Shown piece after piece: positions 1-10,665 of a DNA stretch of 64,000 nt. The stretch is from Isoetes taiwanensis (Eukaryota > Streptophyta > Lycopodiopsida > Isoetales > Isoetaceae): NCBI GenBank assembly GCA_021234155.1, contig JAJEKV010000003.1, forward strand, positions 14,368,386 through 14,432,385, in the 5' to 3' direction. The translations under genes and the position numbers were made by a program. The first letter of the stretch is position 1. The number at the start of each line of letters is the position of its first letter. The notes beneath the pieces were generated by a model that was given only the letters and a program-made list of their open reading frames with translations, was not told where the DNA came from and did not search any database.

Positions 1-3000
1 ATAACAGGTTGGTAAATATTTTCTTTTAGACCAAGTATTATGGTGGAAAAATAGTTACTTCCATTTTCAAGGTGGAAACCGGGTGCTAGAAGGTGCTATT
101 CCAGATTAGATGTTGCTTTCTGATACAAAACCCAGATTAGTGTAGAAGCAAAACCCAGCTCTAAATCTGCAAATGTAACCTCCTGAAGGAGTAACCTTGA
201 AAATGTAAGTTCTTAGGCCAGCATAACTTTATTTGGGTTTCAAGTTTGAGCCTCAAATTAGCATGTAAATACTACATGTTACATCTGGAATAGATATGGC
301 TTGATAATTTTGATGTAGCCAGCTCTAATGGGAAGTATAAAATTGTAGTCTCTAGAGCTTTTTATTTCAAACCTGGAAGGGAATTAGCTAAATAATTCAG
401 ATTAAAGTTGTGACATGACATTTTTTATTTAATAATTTACATGATTAAAGAATTTTCATGATGCTGCTGGTAAATTCACAACCAAAAGTTCTACTCGGCT
501 ATTTACAAATTGCCCATGTTTTTAAGAATGACACGTTTTGACACAAATATTGCACTCTATGTTTCAGACATGTCCAAAAGTGATTGATTTGACAACCTTC
601 AAGGCAAAGATTGTGTTTAATGACAGGAGATAGGGTGCTAAGCTGCATCTTGTTTTCTTTGCCCATCTTATATAATTACATGCTCTATGGGAGAGAAGAT
701 GCCATACCTCCATCTTATATGTTATATATCTTTATATGCAATCACCATGCAGCAGAATTTCTATTTTTTATACCTCTGCACTTACACAAACTCTTTCCAT
801 TTAGATGATCTCAATAACCATTTGTAACAATTTTTTAACTTATGCTCAAGGAAACGCCCAGCAACGCAGGGCACTTTTTCTAGTAAGCAATATATGAGAA
901 TTTCTTCAACCCCACAAATGCCATACTTTTGAAATGTCAAAATCAACAAGACCGGCAATCTGGCATGCTTTTGGTATGAAAAGAAACAATAAAATGGTGC
1001 TCGTGAACGCTTTATATTTGTGCTCGTGGGCTTATTTATATCTTTACTCTAACTACTATATGAACTTTATATCTTTAACTACAGTTCCAGAAACAAGGGT
1101 CTGCTTTGCACGTTGGAAACCCTTATCAGTTCTATCTCACAATTTGGAACATATAGTCAGCTTTGTATGCGCATATTGTCATCAAACTCACCATTTGGAT
1201 TATACAGTAAGCCTTGTATCCTCCTTTATGCATATCGTCTCCTCCTTTTTGCATATGGTCATCAAAGGACCCATGCATGCTTCCTGGCATAAGGTAAATA
1301 TATGCTCCTTTCCTTTTGTTTGGCATCGCCAATATTTCCTTCCATTTTGGCATAGTTCTCGCCAACTCTTGGGAAGCTGGGCCCATAATAGATGCATAAT
1401 GACAACTAGAAAATTTGATCTTAAGAAGAAAACTTGACCTTGCTAAAGCAAGTCTATCTTGAAAATGATATGCTATAATCCATAACCTAAGCACTACTAT
1501 AACAAGCAGTAAGATGAGTTAAGCAGTAATTCACTATATATAATCATTCTTGCACTCCCGAGATGATCAATGTGAGATATTAATACTTGTAGAGAATTAA
1601 TCTACAAGATCCCTTACGGATACACACACATGAGATTATAAGCAACCACAATTTCATTGACAAAAATAATGCCCAAATCTTGGCCAACATAGGATTTCTC
1701 TTGGCTTGACCTCCATTATTGTAAAGAAATGAGGAACAAGATGGTGCATGTGGACTCATTTATATTTTTACTCTAGCTAGATCCCACAAAGAACTTCCTT
1801 AATGTACCAAAATATGTGTCAATTCTTTGCGTAAAAGAAACTCATGATACTAACAGAAGCACAAGAGTTACCGTTGAAGGTATTCCTAACAAACCTTCAA
1901 CCTCATTGATATAAAAGTTTTTTTGTATGATTTTTGAAGAGTCCATTGGTGAGATGCAGGAAAAACATTGACTCAATTTTGGATTTGGGATGATTGAGAA
2001 AATCGGATTCAAATTGGAGTGAAAAATTGGCCAGTGTGCACTTCTTTGAAAAAAATTGTGGAAAGGTGTGGGAAAAGATTTGGCTTGATTTGGAACAGGA
2101 ATGATTGAGAAAAGTGAGCTCAAAGTAGAGCAAAAATTAGGTCAGTGAAATTACAATGAAAACTAGCAAGCTGATTTTTTCAAATGGAGTGACACCTGAT
2201 ACTCTGTCTGACAGACCTGCAAGCAAAGGGCATCGGGTGCTTTCAACAAAAAACATGCAAATATGTTTAGAAATTGCTTTTTTTTGTTGGCAGATCTTCA
2301 CTAAGCTGATGCAACTAGGAATTCAGGGATTTTTATGTTTTTTTATGACAGATTTTGGATGTTCCTATGGGAATAGAATGTAAATTACATGCTGGCATTT
2401 TTTTTTTTTTTGTTTGGGCACGGTTCCCAACAAGTGGATTTTGAGAGCCAAAATAAGGCAAGAATTTTAAAGCCCAAAAAGCAATCTTTTTGGGCTTTAA
2501 AACAAAAAAAACAAAAACAAAAACCAATGGTGAGAATGAAGGCTCTGTTAAACCAGCCAACTGCCGGACCGCTCAATCCTCTGCCTCAGGCCAAAGCGAA
2601 AGCCTCACCAGAACCCTTCCAATGTACCTGATTTAAGAGAAAAAGATGCTTGAGCTACATTGCGGGCCAAGGAAAGCAATAGCATGTTCTGTGGCAGCTT
2701 CTAAATCCACAGTATCAATCCTGACCCATGCCTTCTTACCTGCCTTCCCGACCCCTGCCTTCTAAATCCCGACCTCTCCCTTCTTACCCTGCCTTCTAAA
2801 TCCACACTATCAATCCGGCAGACGCTTCCAAAACCCGCCTTCTTACCTTAGTTCTGCTCCTCACAATGCTCGCATCATACAGAGGAATCTCGGAGCAAAT
2901 AACCAGCTCTCCATACCTGTATTTGACATTCCGGCACACCTTCTCCAACTAGCTCCCCCTAATCCCATCTGCATCCTTTCTCTGTTTGAACCTGCTAAGT

Positions 3001-4682
3001 TTCAACCTGTTGGCTGCCTCTGCTCCGCTTGGCCGCACCTACAAAAACAGAGAACCCAGGCTGGAAAAAGAAAGTGGCCTAAAACGCTATCCACGCCCTA
3101 CAATTTAGGATGAAAATTCGCCAACCATGGCAACAATAAACTTGCAAACACATCAAAATTAGAAATTAGACCTCTAAATGCAAACAAGCTGCTCAAACAT
3201 GCCAAATTATACGGTTTCATATACAATACGCACCAACAATCTTAGTCCCAACCTTTACCTGAATACCCTCCCGCAATACGAAACGGATTGGGTAAACTTA
3301 ATTTATGCTCTATCTAATGGAAAAGGGAATTTTAGAAAATGAGAATTTTGAATTTTTTGGGTAAATAAAGGGCTACGATAGATGATGTGGCAAAAGCAAG
3401 GGGTGTTTTTGGCAAAAAAATGCACTTGTAGGATGATATAGCAAGTGAAGCGGCAAACCACTTTTTTCCTAGTCAATTTTTTTCTATGATGTGGTGATGA
3501 GGTGGATGACACGTGTATGGTGAGGTGGATGATTTTGGTGATGATGTGTACACATTTGATGATGAGGTGCATAGCTTGATGAGGAATTTGACATTGTGCA
3601 CAAAAACATTGGATTTTTTTATCACTTTGGCAAATTCTTGTCTCTTCAAGGTGTATGGCAATAAATGTGCACTTTCTCTTTTTACTTTTGTTTTAAGAAA
3701 GAGAATGTGGCCTTGGACCTTAGAAATGCCAAAATTGATGGAATTTTTTGCATTTTCTCATGAATATGAGTGAATGATGGGTTTGTGATGTGTTTTGAGT
3801 AGGAACTTTGCCAACTTTAGCTTTTGGGAAACGGCAATGGTACATAGAGGGAGGAAAAAAAATGTGAGATGTTTTTTGAGTGGTCAAGATGATGGAGCCT
3901 AGGGATTTGTGAATCATGCCTTGAAAATAAAACTCATGCCAAAAGAACTTGGATCCAGGGCTTGCAAATAACAATATGTCTAACCATGTATTTGAAGCTA
4001 TTGGAAAAAATATATGTTACTACGATTTTTAGTGTATTTTGCCATAATTTTTCTCTTTTCTTGCCGGATTGTTGGGGTTTTTTCTGGATGACAGGAATTT
4101 AAGAGAAGTGGGCGTATTTTTAGGGGCCGAACTCCCTATTTTTGAACCATGCTTGGATCTAGCAAAATACCATTGAAGCTTGAGGGATCTTCCAAACTTT
4201 GACAAAGGGGTCATCAAGCTTCAACTCCTATTCTTCATAAATGCTCTACTTGAATCATAATCTTCTTGCAATGCCTATATGATGTCCAATCAATGTCCTC
4301 CCTTGTTCTTCATCATAAGCATCTTCTATAAGTCTTCAAAGATGGATGTCTTCAATATTCCTGCTTCATTTGCTCATGCATACATATATCAACCCAAATG
4401 TTAGCCAAAGATGTAATTCATGCCCATGGTTCTTCTATGCTGCCAAAATGTGGCCGCAGTTACAGAGGCACTCCAAGTGCTAGAGAAGGGTCTCATTCAG
4501 AACCCAGGGGTAACAATTACAAGTACTAAGTCTGGATTGGCCAATGGCACGAATGTGGAGATAGAAGATAACTTTCCAGTGGCAGAAATTGACCATGAGA
4601 TGCACAAAAAGTAGTTGGAAATCTTGATTTCACACTCAGTTGTATGCTTCTTTACTGGGGCGCAAATTAAACACATGGCTAT
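1..4682. other. Intergenic DNA, no gene recognised
   Basis: I see no convincing gene here. The longest open frames (for example 934-1437) have no recognisable domain, and some overlap an open frame on the other strand. The stretch contains a perfect hairpin (2465-2502), a pyrimidine-rich tract of imperfect direct repeats built on CTTCTAAATCC and CCTTCTTACC (about 2695-2850), and degenerate GATGAGGTGGATG repeats (about 3485-3580). It ends where the gypsy LTR begins. Confidence 0.6.
2465..2502. repeat. Perfect 17-bp stem, 4-nt loop hairpin
   Basis: The arm TTTTAAAGCCCAAAAAG is followed by the loop CAAT and then by the exact reverse complement of the arm. The flanks are T- and A-rich. It could be the core of a small foldback element or MITE, or a terminator-like structure. 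Nothing nearby shows which. Confidence 0.85.
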
Positions 4683-6259
4683 TGTGACGTTCCAGCACAG
4701 TATACAGTCCCAGGACGTATACTGTACTGCCTCGTCATGCGTACACGCCATCCCGATTGACGTGTACGCCGACGTGTAGCTAAGCAAGTAGCACCTTAGG
4801 GGGCAACTTGCAAGTGTGTGCACATTTATTCATGTGCACATTTATTCATGTGTACACATTTATCCATGTGTACACTTTAACCACTTAATTAATATAGGCA
4901 AGTGGGCCACACCCATTATCCCACATGCCCAAGGGTTAATGGAAGCCCTAGCCCTAACCCTTAGTCTATATAAGGTATATGAAACCCTAACTTTCCATTT
5001 TCGTCCACAGCCTTCTAGAACTCCGTTTTGCTTGCTCCAAGAGCCAATCTCGACTCCCGAAGTCTGTCTGAGCAGCCTAGCTCATCAGCTTCCCTTCCTA
5101 GCTTCATCTTCAAGTAGTTCTGCAGCATGGACACGTTCAGACCAGGAGGAGCAAGCCAGGGATCAGGTATTTTGCCAATTCAATAGTCTAAACCGCCTCC
5201 CAGACATAGAGTAAGTAGGTTTAGCCTATTGATTTGCCCATAGCAGCCATCTAGACCTCTAGATACCAAGCCATAACTAAAGAACCTAACTTTGTGATTT
5301 AGATTAAATCTTATTCTTTAGTTCTTATATGATATGTATGTGATGATGATCTCTGTGGACTCATTGTATTGGTAAGGGGGGGTAGAGACCTTAAAGCCTA
5401 GTAGTTGATGCTCCTAGCTAGCCCTCTTTAATGCACTATTAAATTCGGCCTGTGTACAAGAACCACACCTGGTTGTGTGTGGAGGGGCCAGACTGGCATA
5501 TAAAGAGGTTCATGTCCTGATTCATGATCATGTCCCTCTGGTAATAAAGCCTATCGGGGACTATAGTGCACTAGACCTAATGCTCTGCCACTGCGTTCGG
5601 GCTTTGCATGGGTTCGACACTCTTGGGGTGGTGTACACCTTCCATGGAGTTCAGTCGAGTACGGGAGTGGCCCTCTAGTCACCTTGAGTCAGCATGCCAG
5701 CCTCTGGTGGGAGCAATCCCTACTTGCCCCATCGGAACTGGGGAGATGCAACCCAGGAGTAGCCCCTTTGGCTATGCATCCGGCGGGCTACAGTCAGGTC
5801 CCAACACTTTTCAACCTACTCTGCAAAGTGTGCACAGGAGGGGCGGATGGAGTGGACTACCCTAAGCCATGCTCTTATACCAGCCAAATCCATTGCTATA
5901 AATTCTGTCTGCAATGACTTCTAGAGGACCAAGCCGCCAGTCATCCCTCTTGAGTCTGAGCCTTGGGTAGAATCTCTATATGTGATGTGCTGATCTTTGT
6001 CTATGCAGATATGTGGTGAGCCATCCTTCGTGATGGTCATGTGATATTGATGTATGTATACTGACATGTATGTTTACGCTTCCGCAGCTAGGTAGGCCCT
6101 GAGGGAGACAGGGTAAAATGACCCCTTCAATCTTCCCACTGGAACTCATCAAGGTTGCAGTGACACGTGGAGGGCCTTGTATCAGCATGGAGCTGGTATG
6201 GGGGATGAACTCCTGTTTGTATACGGTGAGTGCACCGTATATGAGTAGGGGACGTCACA
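4683..6259 (+). repeat. 5' LTR of the gypsy element
   Basis: It starts TGTGACGT and ends ACGTCACA, a perfect 8-bp terminal inverted repeat that includes the canonical TG...CA. The primer-binding site lies one base beyond the end. Its length is 1,577 bp. ORFs inside it have no known domain and look like chance. No second LTR copy is in the window, so age cannot be estimated. Confidence 0.85.
4967..4974 (+). promoter_or_regulatory. Probable LTR TATA box
   Basis: TATATAAG lies about 285 bp into the LTR, below a run of CCCTAACCC-like sequence. It is the best TATA candidate in the LTR and would mark the U3/R boundary region. No transcript evidence can be read from sequence. Confidence 0.45.
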
Positions 6260-6260
6260 G

Positions 6261-6273
6261 TGGTATCAGAGCA
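6261..6273 (+). other. Primer-binding site, initiator Met-tRNA
   Basis: TGGTATCAGAGCA matches the TGGTATCAGAGC sequence that plant LTR elements use to anneal the 3' end of initiator methionine tRNA. It begins two bases after the LTR's final CA, with one spacer base, which confirms the LTR boundary and the + orientation. Confidence 0.9.
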
Positions 6274-6467
6274 ATGTTCTTGGAGACCAAGAGCAAAGCA
6301 CTGGCCATGCTCCCAGTAGTACTAACTTAGTAGAATTCTCAAACCTCGAGAAAGTGGGAAATTTTTTTTTCATCTTTTGTAGTTGTGCTAAGCTAGTAAC
6401 AGTTAAAAGAATTGAAAACCAAGAAAACTAAAAAGTTGAACTAAATTTTGACCAAGTGTGGAAAAGT

Positions 6468-6531
6468 GCTCACGGTATGCGCCAGAGCACCAACCTAAAT
6501 TTTAGGTTGAGCCCCAGGCGCACACCATAAA
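6468..6531. promoter_or_regulatory. Dyad repeat, copy 1
   Basis: First of four related ~65-bp imperfect palindromes. The outer arm GCTCACGGTATGCGC pairs with GCGCACACCAT, and the core CAACCTAAATTTTAGGTTG is a perfect palindrome. It lies about 210 bp before copy 2, and both lie upstream of the TATA box at 6849. It could be a dimer-binding enhancer, a cruciform or an RNA hairpin. Confidence 0.8.
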
Positions 6532-6679
6532 TAACTAGCCATATTGACCTTGAAACATGATGAATTTTAACAAGATAATATGCTAGATCAAATTTTAAGG
6601 TAAGATTTAGCTAGAACTGTATATCACACCCCTAGGAATATGTCTAGAAATCATGTAATTTAGTCTAAAATGCAAAATT

Positions 6680-6745
6680 GCTCACGGTATGCGCCAGAGC
6701 CTTGATCTAAATATTAGATCAGCCCTCCAGCGCACACCATGAGTA
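6680..6745. promoter_or_regulatory. Dyad repeat, copy 2
   Basis: It has the same outer arms as copy 1 (GCTCACGGTATGCGCC ... GCGCACACCATGAG). Its core arms have changed together: TGATC on one side and GATCA on the other, where copy 1 has CAACC and GGTTG. It ends about 104 bp before the TATA box that precedes the H3-like ORF. Confidence 0.8.
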
Positions 6746-6848
6746 AAATTGCTTAGAAAACTCTGAAGTAAGTACATGTTTTAGGTTAATAGGTGCTTTG
6801 ACACATGTAAATGAGTAACTTAGAATTTGACCTAAAATTTGCCCAAAC

Positions 6849-6856
6849 TATAAATA
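6849..6856 (+). promoter_or_regulatory. Internal TATA box before the H3-like ORF
   Basis: TATAAATA followed by GACCC lies 109 bp upstream of the ATG at 6958. The same TATAAATAGACCC string occurs 120 bp upstream of the ATG at 8874. The two sites plus their dyad pairs look like duplicated internal promoters, which is unusual for an LTR element normally transcribed from its LTR. Confidence 0.6.
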
Positions 6857-6957
6857 GACCCAAACCCCTCTCATTTGTAGACTTCCTGTCTAGAAGTTTG
6901 CTCCGCATTTCGAGGCGATTCTTGGGCGCCCGGCCTCCGATTGACGTGAAGTAAGAC

Positions 6958-7140
6958 ATGGCGTGCACAAAACAGACTGCTCGGAAGTATCGACCAGGAG
7001 AAACACCTAGCGCCCAAGACAAGAAGTGCATACAGCAGCTGCTTCGGGAGCAACTTCTCGCAGGAGGAGACCCACCTTCATCAGGCGAGGAGAGCACTTC
7101 AGAGGAGCTGCAAGAGGAGGGATCTGAGACGTATCACTAG
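6958..7140 (+). CDS. ORF with histone H3-like N terminus
   Basis: This open frame begins M-A-C-T-K-Q-T-A-R-K. Histone H3 begins M-A-R-T-K-Q-T-A-R-K, so nine of ten residues match at the exact N terminus, including the positions equivalent to K4 and K9. The next residues, YRPGE, recall the YRPG of H3 about 40 residues in, as if the tail between had been removed. The rest is charged and rich in E, S and Q. In this frame it stops at 7140. In a neighbouring frame an acidic stretch (DELIDGI...ADIESEDD) continues, so the original protein was probably longer and a frameshift ended it. What it did is unknown; mimicry of the H3 tail is inference. Confidence 0.6.
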   Translation: MACTKQTARKYRPGETPSAQDKKCIQQLLREQLLAGGDPPSSGEESTSEELQEEGSETYH

Positions 7141-7927
7141 ACGAGCTGATTGACGGCATCAACCCGCAGGTGGACGGAGAAGCTGACATTGAGTCGGAAG
7201 ATGACGGAATTCAAAGAGTGTTCGACAGAAAAAACAAGAAAGGGCGGAACGGGAGCAGGAGGCCAAGGCACAGAGGAGCAGAGGGAGCCCACTCCTGAGC
7301 CAACCGAAGAAGAACAGCTCGAGGCCTGGATTCAAATGCACGAGGCGAAGGCGCGACGCGGCGAGAAGAAAAAGGCCGAGAAGAAGAGGAAAAGGGAAGA
7401 AAAGGAGGCAAAAGAGGCCAAAGAAAAGAAGAAACTCAAGGGCAAAGACAAGGTGGAGTCCAAAGAGAAAGATGAAGAAGACCCCAAATGTGAAGATTGT
7501 CATCAACGAACGGCCGGCCGACCAGCCCGTATCCTTGGATGACTCAGATGATGAGGATTACAACCCTCATCAAGAAGGAGGGAGCTCCTCCAAACCCACA
7601 GATGAAGGTCGGACGGACATGGATCAACAGGTGCATGTATCCCCGCCCTACCCAACATGGGAGAAGGACAAGGACCCCAAGAAGCCACCCCGACTTGCCC
7701 GAGAATCTTACGTGGTAGACCATCTCAGGGTCTACCAGAAGAAGTTGAAGGCACACCAGGAGTTCATGAAGAAGTGGGAGGCCTATAACTCCTACTACCA
7801 GGCGAACAAGGTCACCTATGTTGAAGGAGGACGGCCAACAAAGAAGCAGACTCTCAAGCCGCCTCCAGAGAAGCCCATTCCCCCGAAGAAGCCAGTAGCA
7901 AGGAAGACCGGATCGAAACTGTTATGA
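7141..7927 (+). pseudogene. Charged, coiled-coil-like continuation of the H3-like ORF
   Basis: Three overlapping frames together read as one decayed protein: an acidic segment, a segment ending in a long K/E/R run (about 7320-7460, helical and coiled-coil-like), then an acidic DDSDDEDYNP motif, a proline/lysine region and a basic C terminus (PPKKPVARK). A similar SDDEDY motif recurs in the ORF at 9314. No gag, capsid or zinc-knuckle signature is visible. The alternation of acidic, helical and basic blocks suits a nucleic-acid or chromatin binding protein, but no family can be named. The opposite-strand frame across the K/E run is a hydrophobic shadow. Confidence 0.5.
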
Positions 7928-8292
7928 GCACCGTGCACCGTTCGCCATGCTCGCGAAGGAAGTCGTGTAAGAGTTTGATTCCAGCAAGAGAGTAACAGGC
8001 GAGATGCTACTAGCCTTGCAAGAAGTAGCTGAGCAGAAGCTGGTGCAGCATTTTGAAGACTCAACGGCGTGCACTATACACGCCAAGAGGGTCACTCTGA
8101 TGACTAAGGACATGCACTTGGCCAGTTCCATTAAAGGAAAAAGATAAAACCTTGTAAATAATAAATTTTGTTAATAAAAAGTTGTCTTGACTAAATTATA
8201 AGTGCATAAATGTTATTAATTACGTTGAATTAGCAATAATTGCCTTTTGTTTTAGTTAAATTGGACATCTTATGGTCAAATAGTGAGAAGTT

Positions 8293-8357
8293 GCTCACGG
8301 TATGCGTCAGGACCCCGACCTAAATTTTAGGTCGGCCTTCCAGCGCACACCGTGAGT
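8293..8357. promoter_or_regulatory. Dyad repeat, copy 3
   Basis: Outer arms GCTCACGGTATGCG and CGCACACCGTGAG are nearly complementary. The core CGACCTAAATTTTAGGTCG is a perfect 19-bp palindrome. The core arms are CGACC and GGTCG, again changed on both sides relative to copies 1 and 2. It stands about 200 bp before copy 4. Confidence 0.85.
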
Positions 8358-8494
8358 ATTTCACATCAAAATTGTCCCAAACATCTCCAAATCGACCAAG
8401 TAAGGGGTCAATCTTGCATATCTCGGCGAGACTATTATGTTTTGACCCTTAGTTCACCTTGTTTAGACAAGTCTTGACCAATTAGGGCCAAATT

Positions 8495-8558
8495 GCTCAC
8501 GGTATACGTCAGGACCCCGACCTAAATTTTAGGCCGGCCTTCCAGCGCACACCGTGAG
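8495..8558. promoter_or_regulatory. Dyad repeat, copy 4
   Basis: Nearly identical to copy 3, with one core change (GGCCG instead of GGTCG) that breaks one pair. It lies about 196 bp before the TATA box at 8754. The order dyad, dyad, TATA, ORF matches the module upstream of the H3-like ORF. Confidence 0.85.
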
Positions 8559-8753
8559 TACTCCCAACATTTTCTCTTTCATGCCACCTCCAATTGACCT
8601 CAAGTTTGTTGCAATAGGTTCATTAGATAGTCTTATTCATGCTCAAACCCTCAAAATAGCTTTCCAATCCTCATTTTGACCTCAAAATAGGTGAGATTTG
8701 CCCAACCCCAAGATTTTTCCAAGTTATCCAAAAATTAGGGTTTTTCCTTTGCC

Positions 8754-8761
8754 TATAAATA
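8754..8761 (+). promoter_or_regulatory. Internal TATA box before the second ORF
   Basis: TATAAATAGACCCCC lies 120 bp upstream of the ATG at 8874. The downstream leader shares GTTTGCTCC and AGGCGATT-like words with the leader at 6898-6925, which supports duplication of a whole promoter-leader module. Confidence 0.6.
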
Positions 8762-8873
8762 GACCCCCATTTCTCACTTAGCATCCTACAGGTTTGCTCC
8801 CAACCTTTAGGCGATTTCCCAGCTCCCTTAGGCGCTTCAACAGCTATTTGTTAGTCCCAGTCACTCAAGATCA

Positions 8874-9287
8874 ATGGCAACTGCAGACTTCAGGCGATGG
8901 TACAGCGCCAGTGTCCATGTAGCTGAGGCAGACATCAATGCCATTTTCCAAGTTTTCCAGAAGGAGATAGATGTCCAAGCCACCTTGCAGGCAACTCCAT
9001 CCTATATGGAAGTCATGACTGAGTTCCAAGCTAGAGTAGGACCATCCTTAGTACAGCTTCTCCCTTGTACAGGATATTTTGTTCCCAAGCAATCCCTCCA
9101 AGCAGCCTTGGGAGATGTCCCCAACATTGTCAAATATCTGAACAACAAAGTTGCTAGGTTGCCAGATTACATGGTCATGACCGTTAATAGGGTCAAGTAT
9201 TTCTCCTACACTGCTGCCCTAGCCGCCTTTCTTTCTCACCGTGCCCAGAACCCAATCGGGGAACCCTCTATCCCTGCCATGGATTAG
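8874..9287 (+). CDS. Unknown element-encoded protein, 137 aa
   Basis: An open frame with an ATG (CAATGGCAA) just after the second internal promoter. The predicted protein is mostly helical, with no zinc knuckle, no signal peptide and no motif I recognise. It occupies the place where gag should be. It might be a diverged capsid or matrix domain or an acquired gene. A second open frame starts 27 bases after its stop and may once have been joined to it. Confidence 0.5.
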   Translation: MATADFRRWYSASVHVAEADINAIFQVFQKEIDVQATLQATPSYMEVMTEFQARVGPSLVQLLPCTGYFVPKQSLQAALGDVPNIVKYLNNKVARLPDYMVMTVNRVKYFSYTAALAAFLSHRAQNPIGEPSIPAMD

Positions 9288-9313
9288 CCTCTTCAGCAGA
9301 GGGTCAGCTCCTA

Positions 9314-9655
9314 TTGCAATATCAAGTGGAGCAAGAAGGAAGAGCCGAAGACGAAGCGCTCGACTCAGATGACGAAGACTACGTCGAGCTCGACCCCGAC
9401 CAAGAGCGGCAACTAGTAGAGCATGAGATACCGGCTTTCGAACAGGACCGGCAGACCCTCAGGATCGCTCCCCCGCTCGGGCTAGGTATCACAAGCCTAG
9501 CCCCCATCATCATCAACGGCCAGGAGTACCTGCTCCTGAGCGACATCCAGAACCTCCCCGAATGCAGAGCCAGGGAGTACCGACTTGATAAGTTATTGTA
9601 CCTTCTGCGGCAACAACCAGAGCTGGATGACTTCATTGACTCCAAGAATGGTTGA
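9314..9655 (+). CDS. Acidic element-encoded protein, 113 aa
   Basis: It starts right after the 8874 ORF and opens with an acidic block ending DSDDEDYVELDPD, similar to the DDSDDEDYNP block at about 7535-7565. The C-terminal half (QEYLLLSDIQNLPECR...) looks globular. A run-on of the 8874 ORF through a single stop or frameshift is plausible. No family is recognised. Confidence 0.45.
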   Translation: MQYQVEQEGRAEDEALDSDDEDYVELDPDQERQLVEHEIPAFEQDRQTLRIAPPLGLGITSLAPIIINGQEYLLLSDIQNLPECRAREYRLDKLLYLLRQQPELDDFIDSKNG

Positions 9656-10186
9656 GATGTTGAAGCTCAAGTCGTTGAAGTCAAAGCCGAGACTCGTGGT
9701 GTTAGCAAGCGGGGCAGTGAGACACACGGCAGGCAAGAGGATAAATTTCGACATCGACTTGCCAGGGATCAACATTCAAATGGGGGCAGACGTGATGAGC
9801 ATCGGGAAGTATGATTTGATAATAGGAATGGAGTATCTTGGACCAGCAGGAGCCATCATTGATTGTGGGAAGCGGAAGGTGACCTTCACGGCATCCAACG
9901 GCAAGATCATAGAAATTACAGTATGTCTAGTAAGCGACTGCTCAAGTGCATAAAGAGCAAGCAGGTAGCATATATCTTCAAGCTTCAGATCGAAGAGCCC
10001 GAATCAGAAGAAAGCAAGGAAGATAAGGTGCTCAGCAAATTGCCAAAGCAGATAGCTAAGTTGATAAAGGAGTTCCATGATCTCTTCCCAGACGAGATCA
10101 AGCAGATCCCTCCTTACAGGGGAGTCGAGTGTAAGATAGCACTCGAACCAGGTGCACGCTTTATGAGCAAAGCTCGCGACAGATGA
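9656..10186 (+). pseudogene. Gypsy protease C-terminal half and linker
   Basis: The segment INFDIDLPGINI...KYDLIIGMEYL...AIIDC is the downstream half of a retroviral-type aspartic protease; the ILG-like IIGMEYL is its flap-distal motif. It continues into a linker (KRLLKCIKSKQVAYIF...) and the start of RT ([16 protein letters not shown]). The active-site D-T/S-G found in the sister copy (LIDTGS at 35770-35787) is missing, so the upstream half was deleted. A frameshift lies near 9900. Confidence 0.75.
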
Positions 10187-10665
10187 CGACGCAAGAGCTG
10201 ACCGAGTTGAAGAAGCAATTGCAGGAGTTGCTTGACCTAGGGTTCATTAGACCTAGCGTCTTACCATTTGGGGCACCCATTCTTTTTGTGAAGAAGAAGG
10301 ATGGCAGCTTGAGGATGTGCATAGATTACAAGCAGCTGAACAAGCACACCATCAAGAATAAGTATGCACTCCCCAGATCGGACGACCTGATGGATCAGCT
10401 CCAAGGGGCGAAGGTTTTCTCCAAGTTAGACCTGAGGTCGGGGTACCACCAGATCAGGATTAAGGAAGAAGACGTCCACAAAACAGTATTCAGGACCAGG
10501 TATGGGCATTACGAGTTCACCGTAATGTCGTTTGGCTTGTCAAATGCCCCAGCAACATTCATGAGGCTCATGAACGACATCTTCAGGGAGTTTTTGGATA
10601 CTTTTGTGATAGTATTCTTTGATGATATTCTGGTGTATAGCGGATCCTCGGAAGAACACGCATAA
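10183..10665 (+). pseudogene. Ty3/gypsy reverse transcriptase core
   Basis: Classic Ty3/gypsy RT motifs appear in order: [53 protein letters not shown], and the catalytic FFDDILVYS (FFDD is the form of the YxDD box). The frame runs unbroken through fingers and palm and then stops at 10665, before the thumb. It would copy element RNA into DNA in the particle. Frameshifts downstream make the copy inactive. Confidence 0.9.

Noticed and set aside
934-1437. 167-codon open frame
   Set aside because: It has no domain, is low complexity, and an equally long frame overlaps it on the other strand; AT-rich chance ORF.
4816-5214. 132-codon open frame inside the gypsy LTR
   Set aside because: It lies across the LTR promoter region, has no domain, and its start is a repeated CATTTATTCATGTG tract.
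7159-7506. Hydrophobic 115-codon minus-strand frame (membrane-protein-like)
   Set aside because: It is the antisense of a K/E-rich coding run, which gives F/L-rich text automatically.
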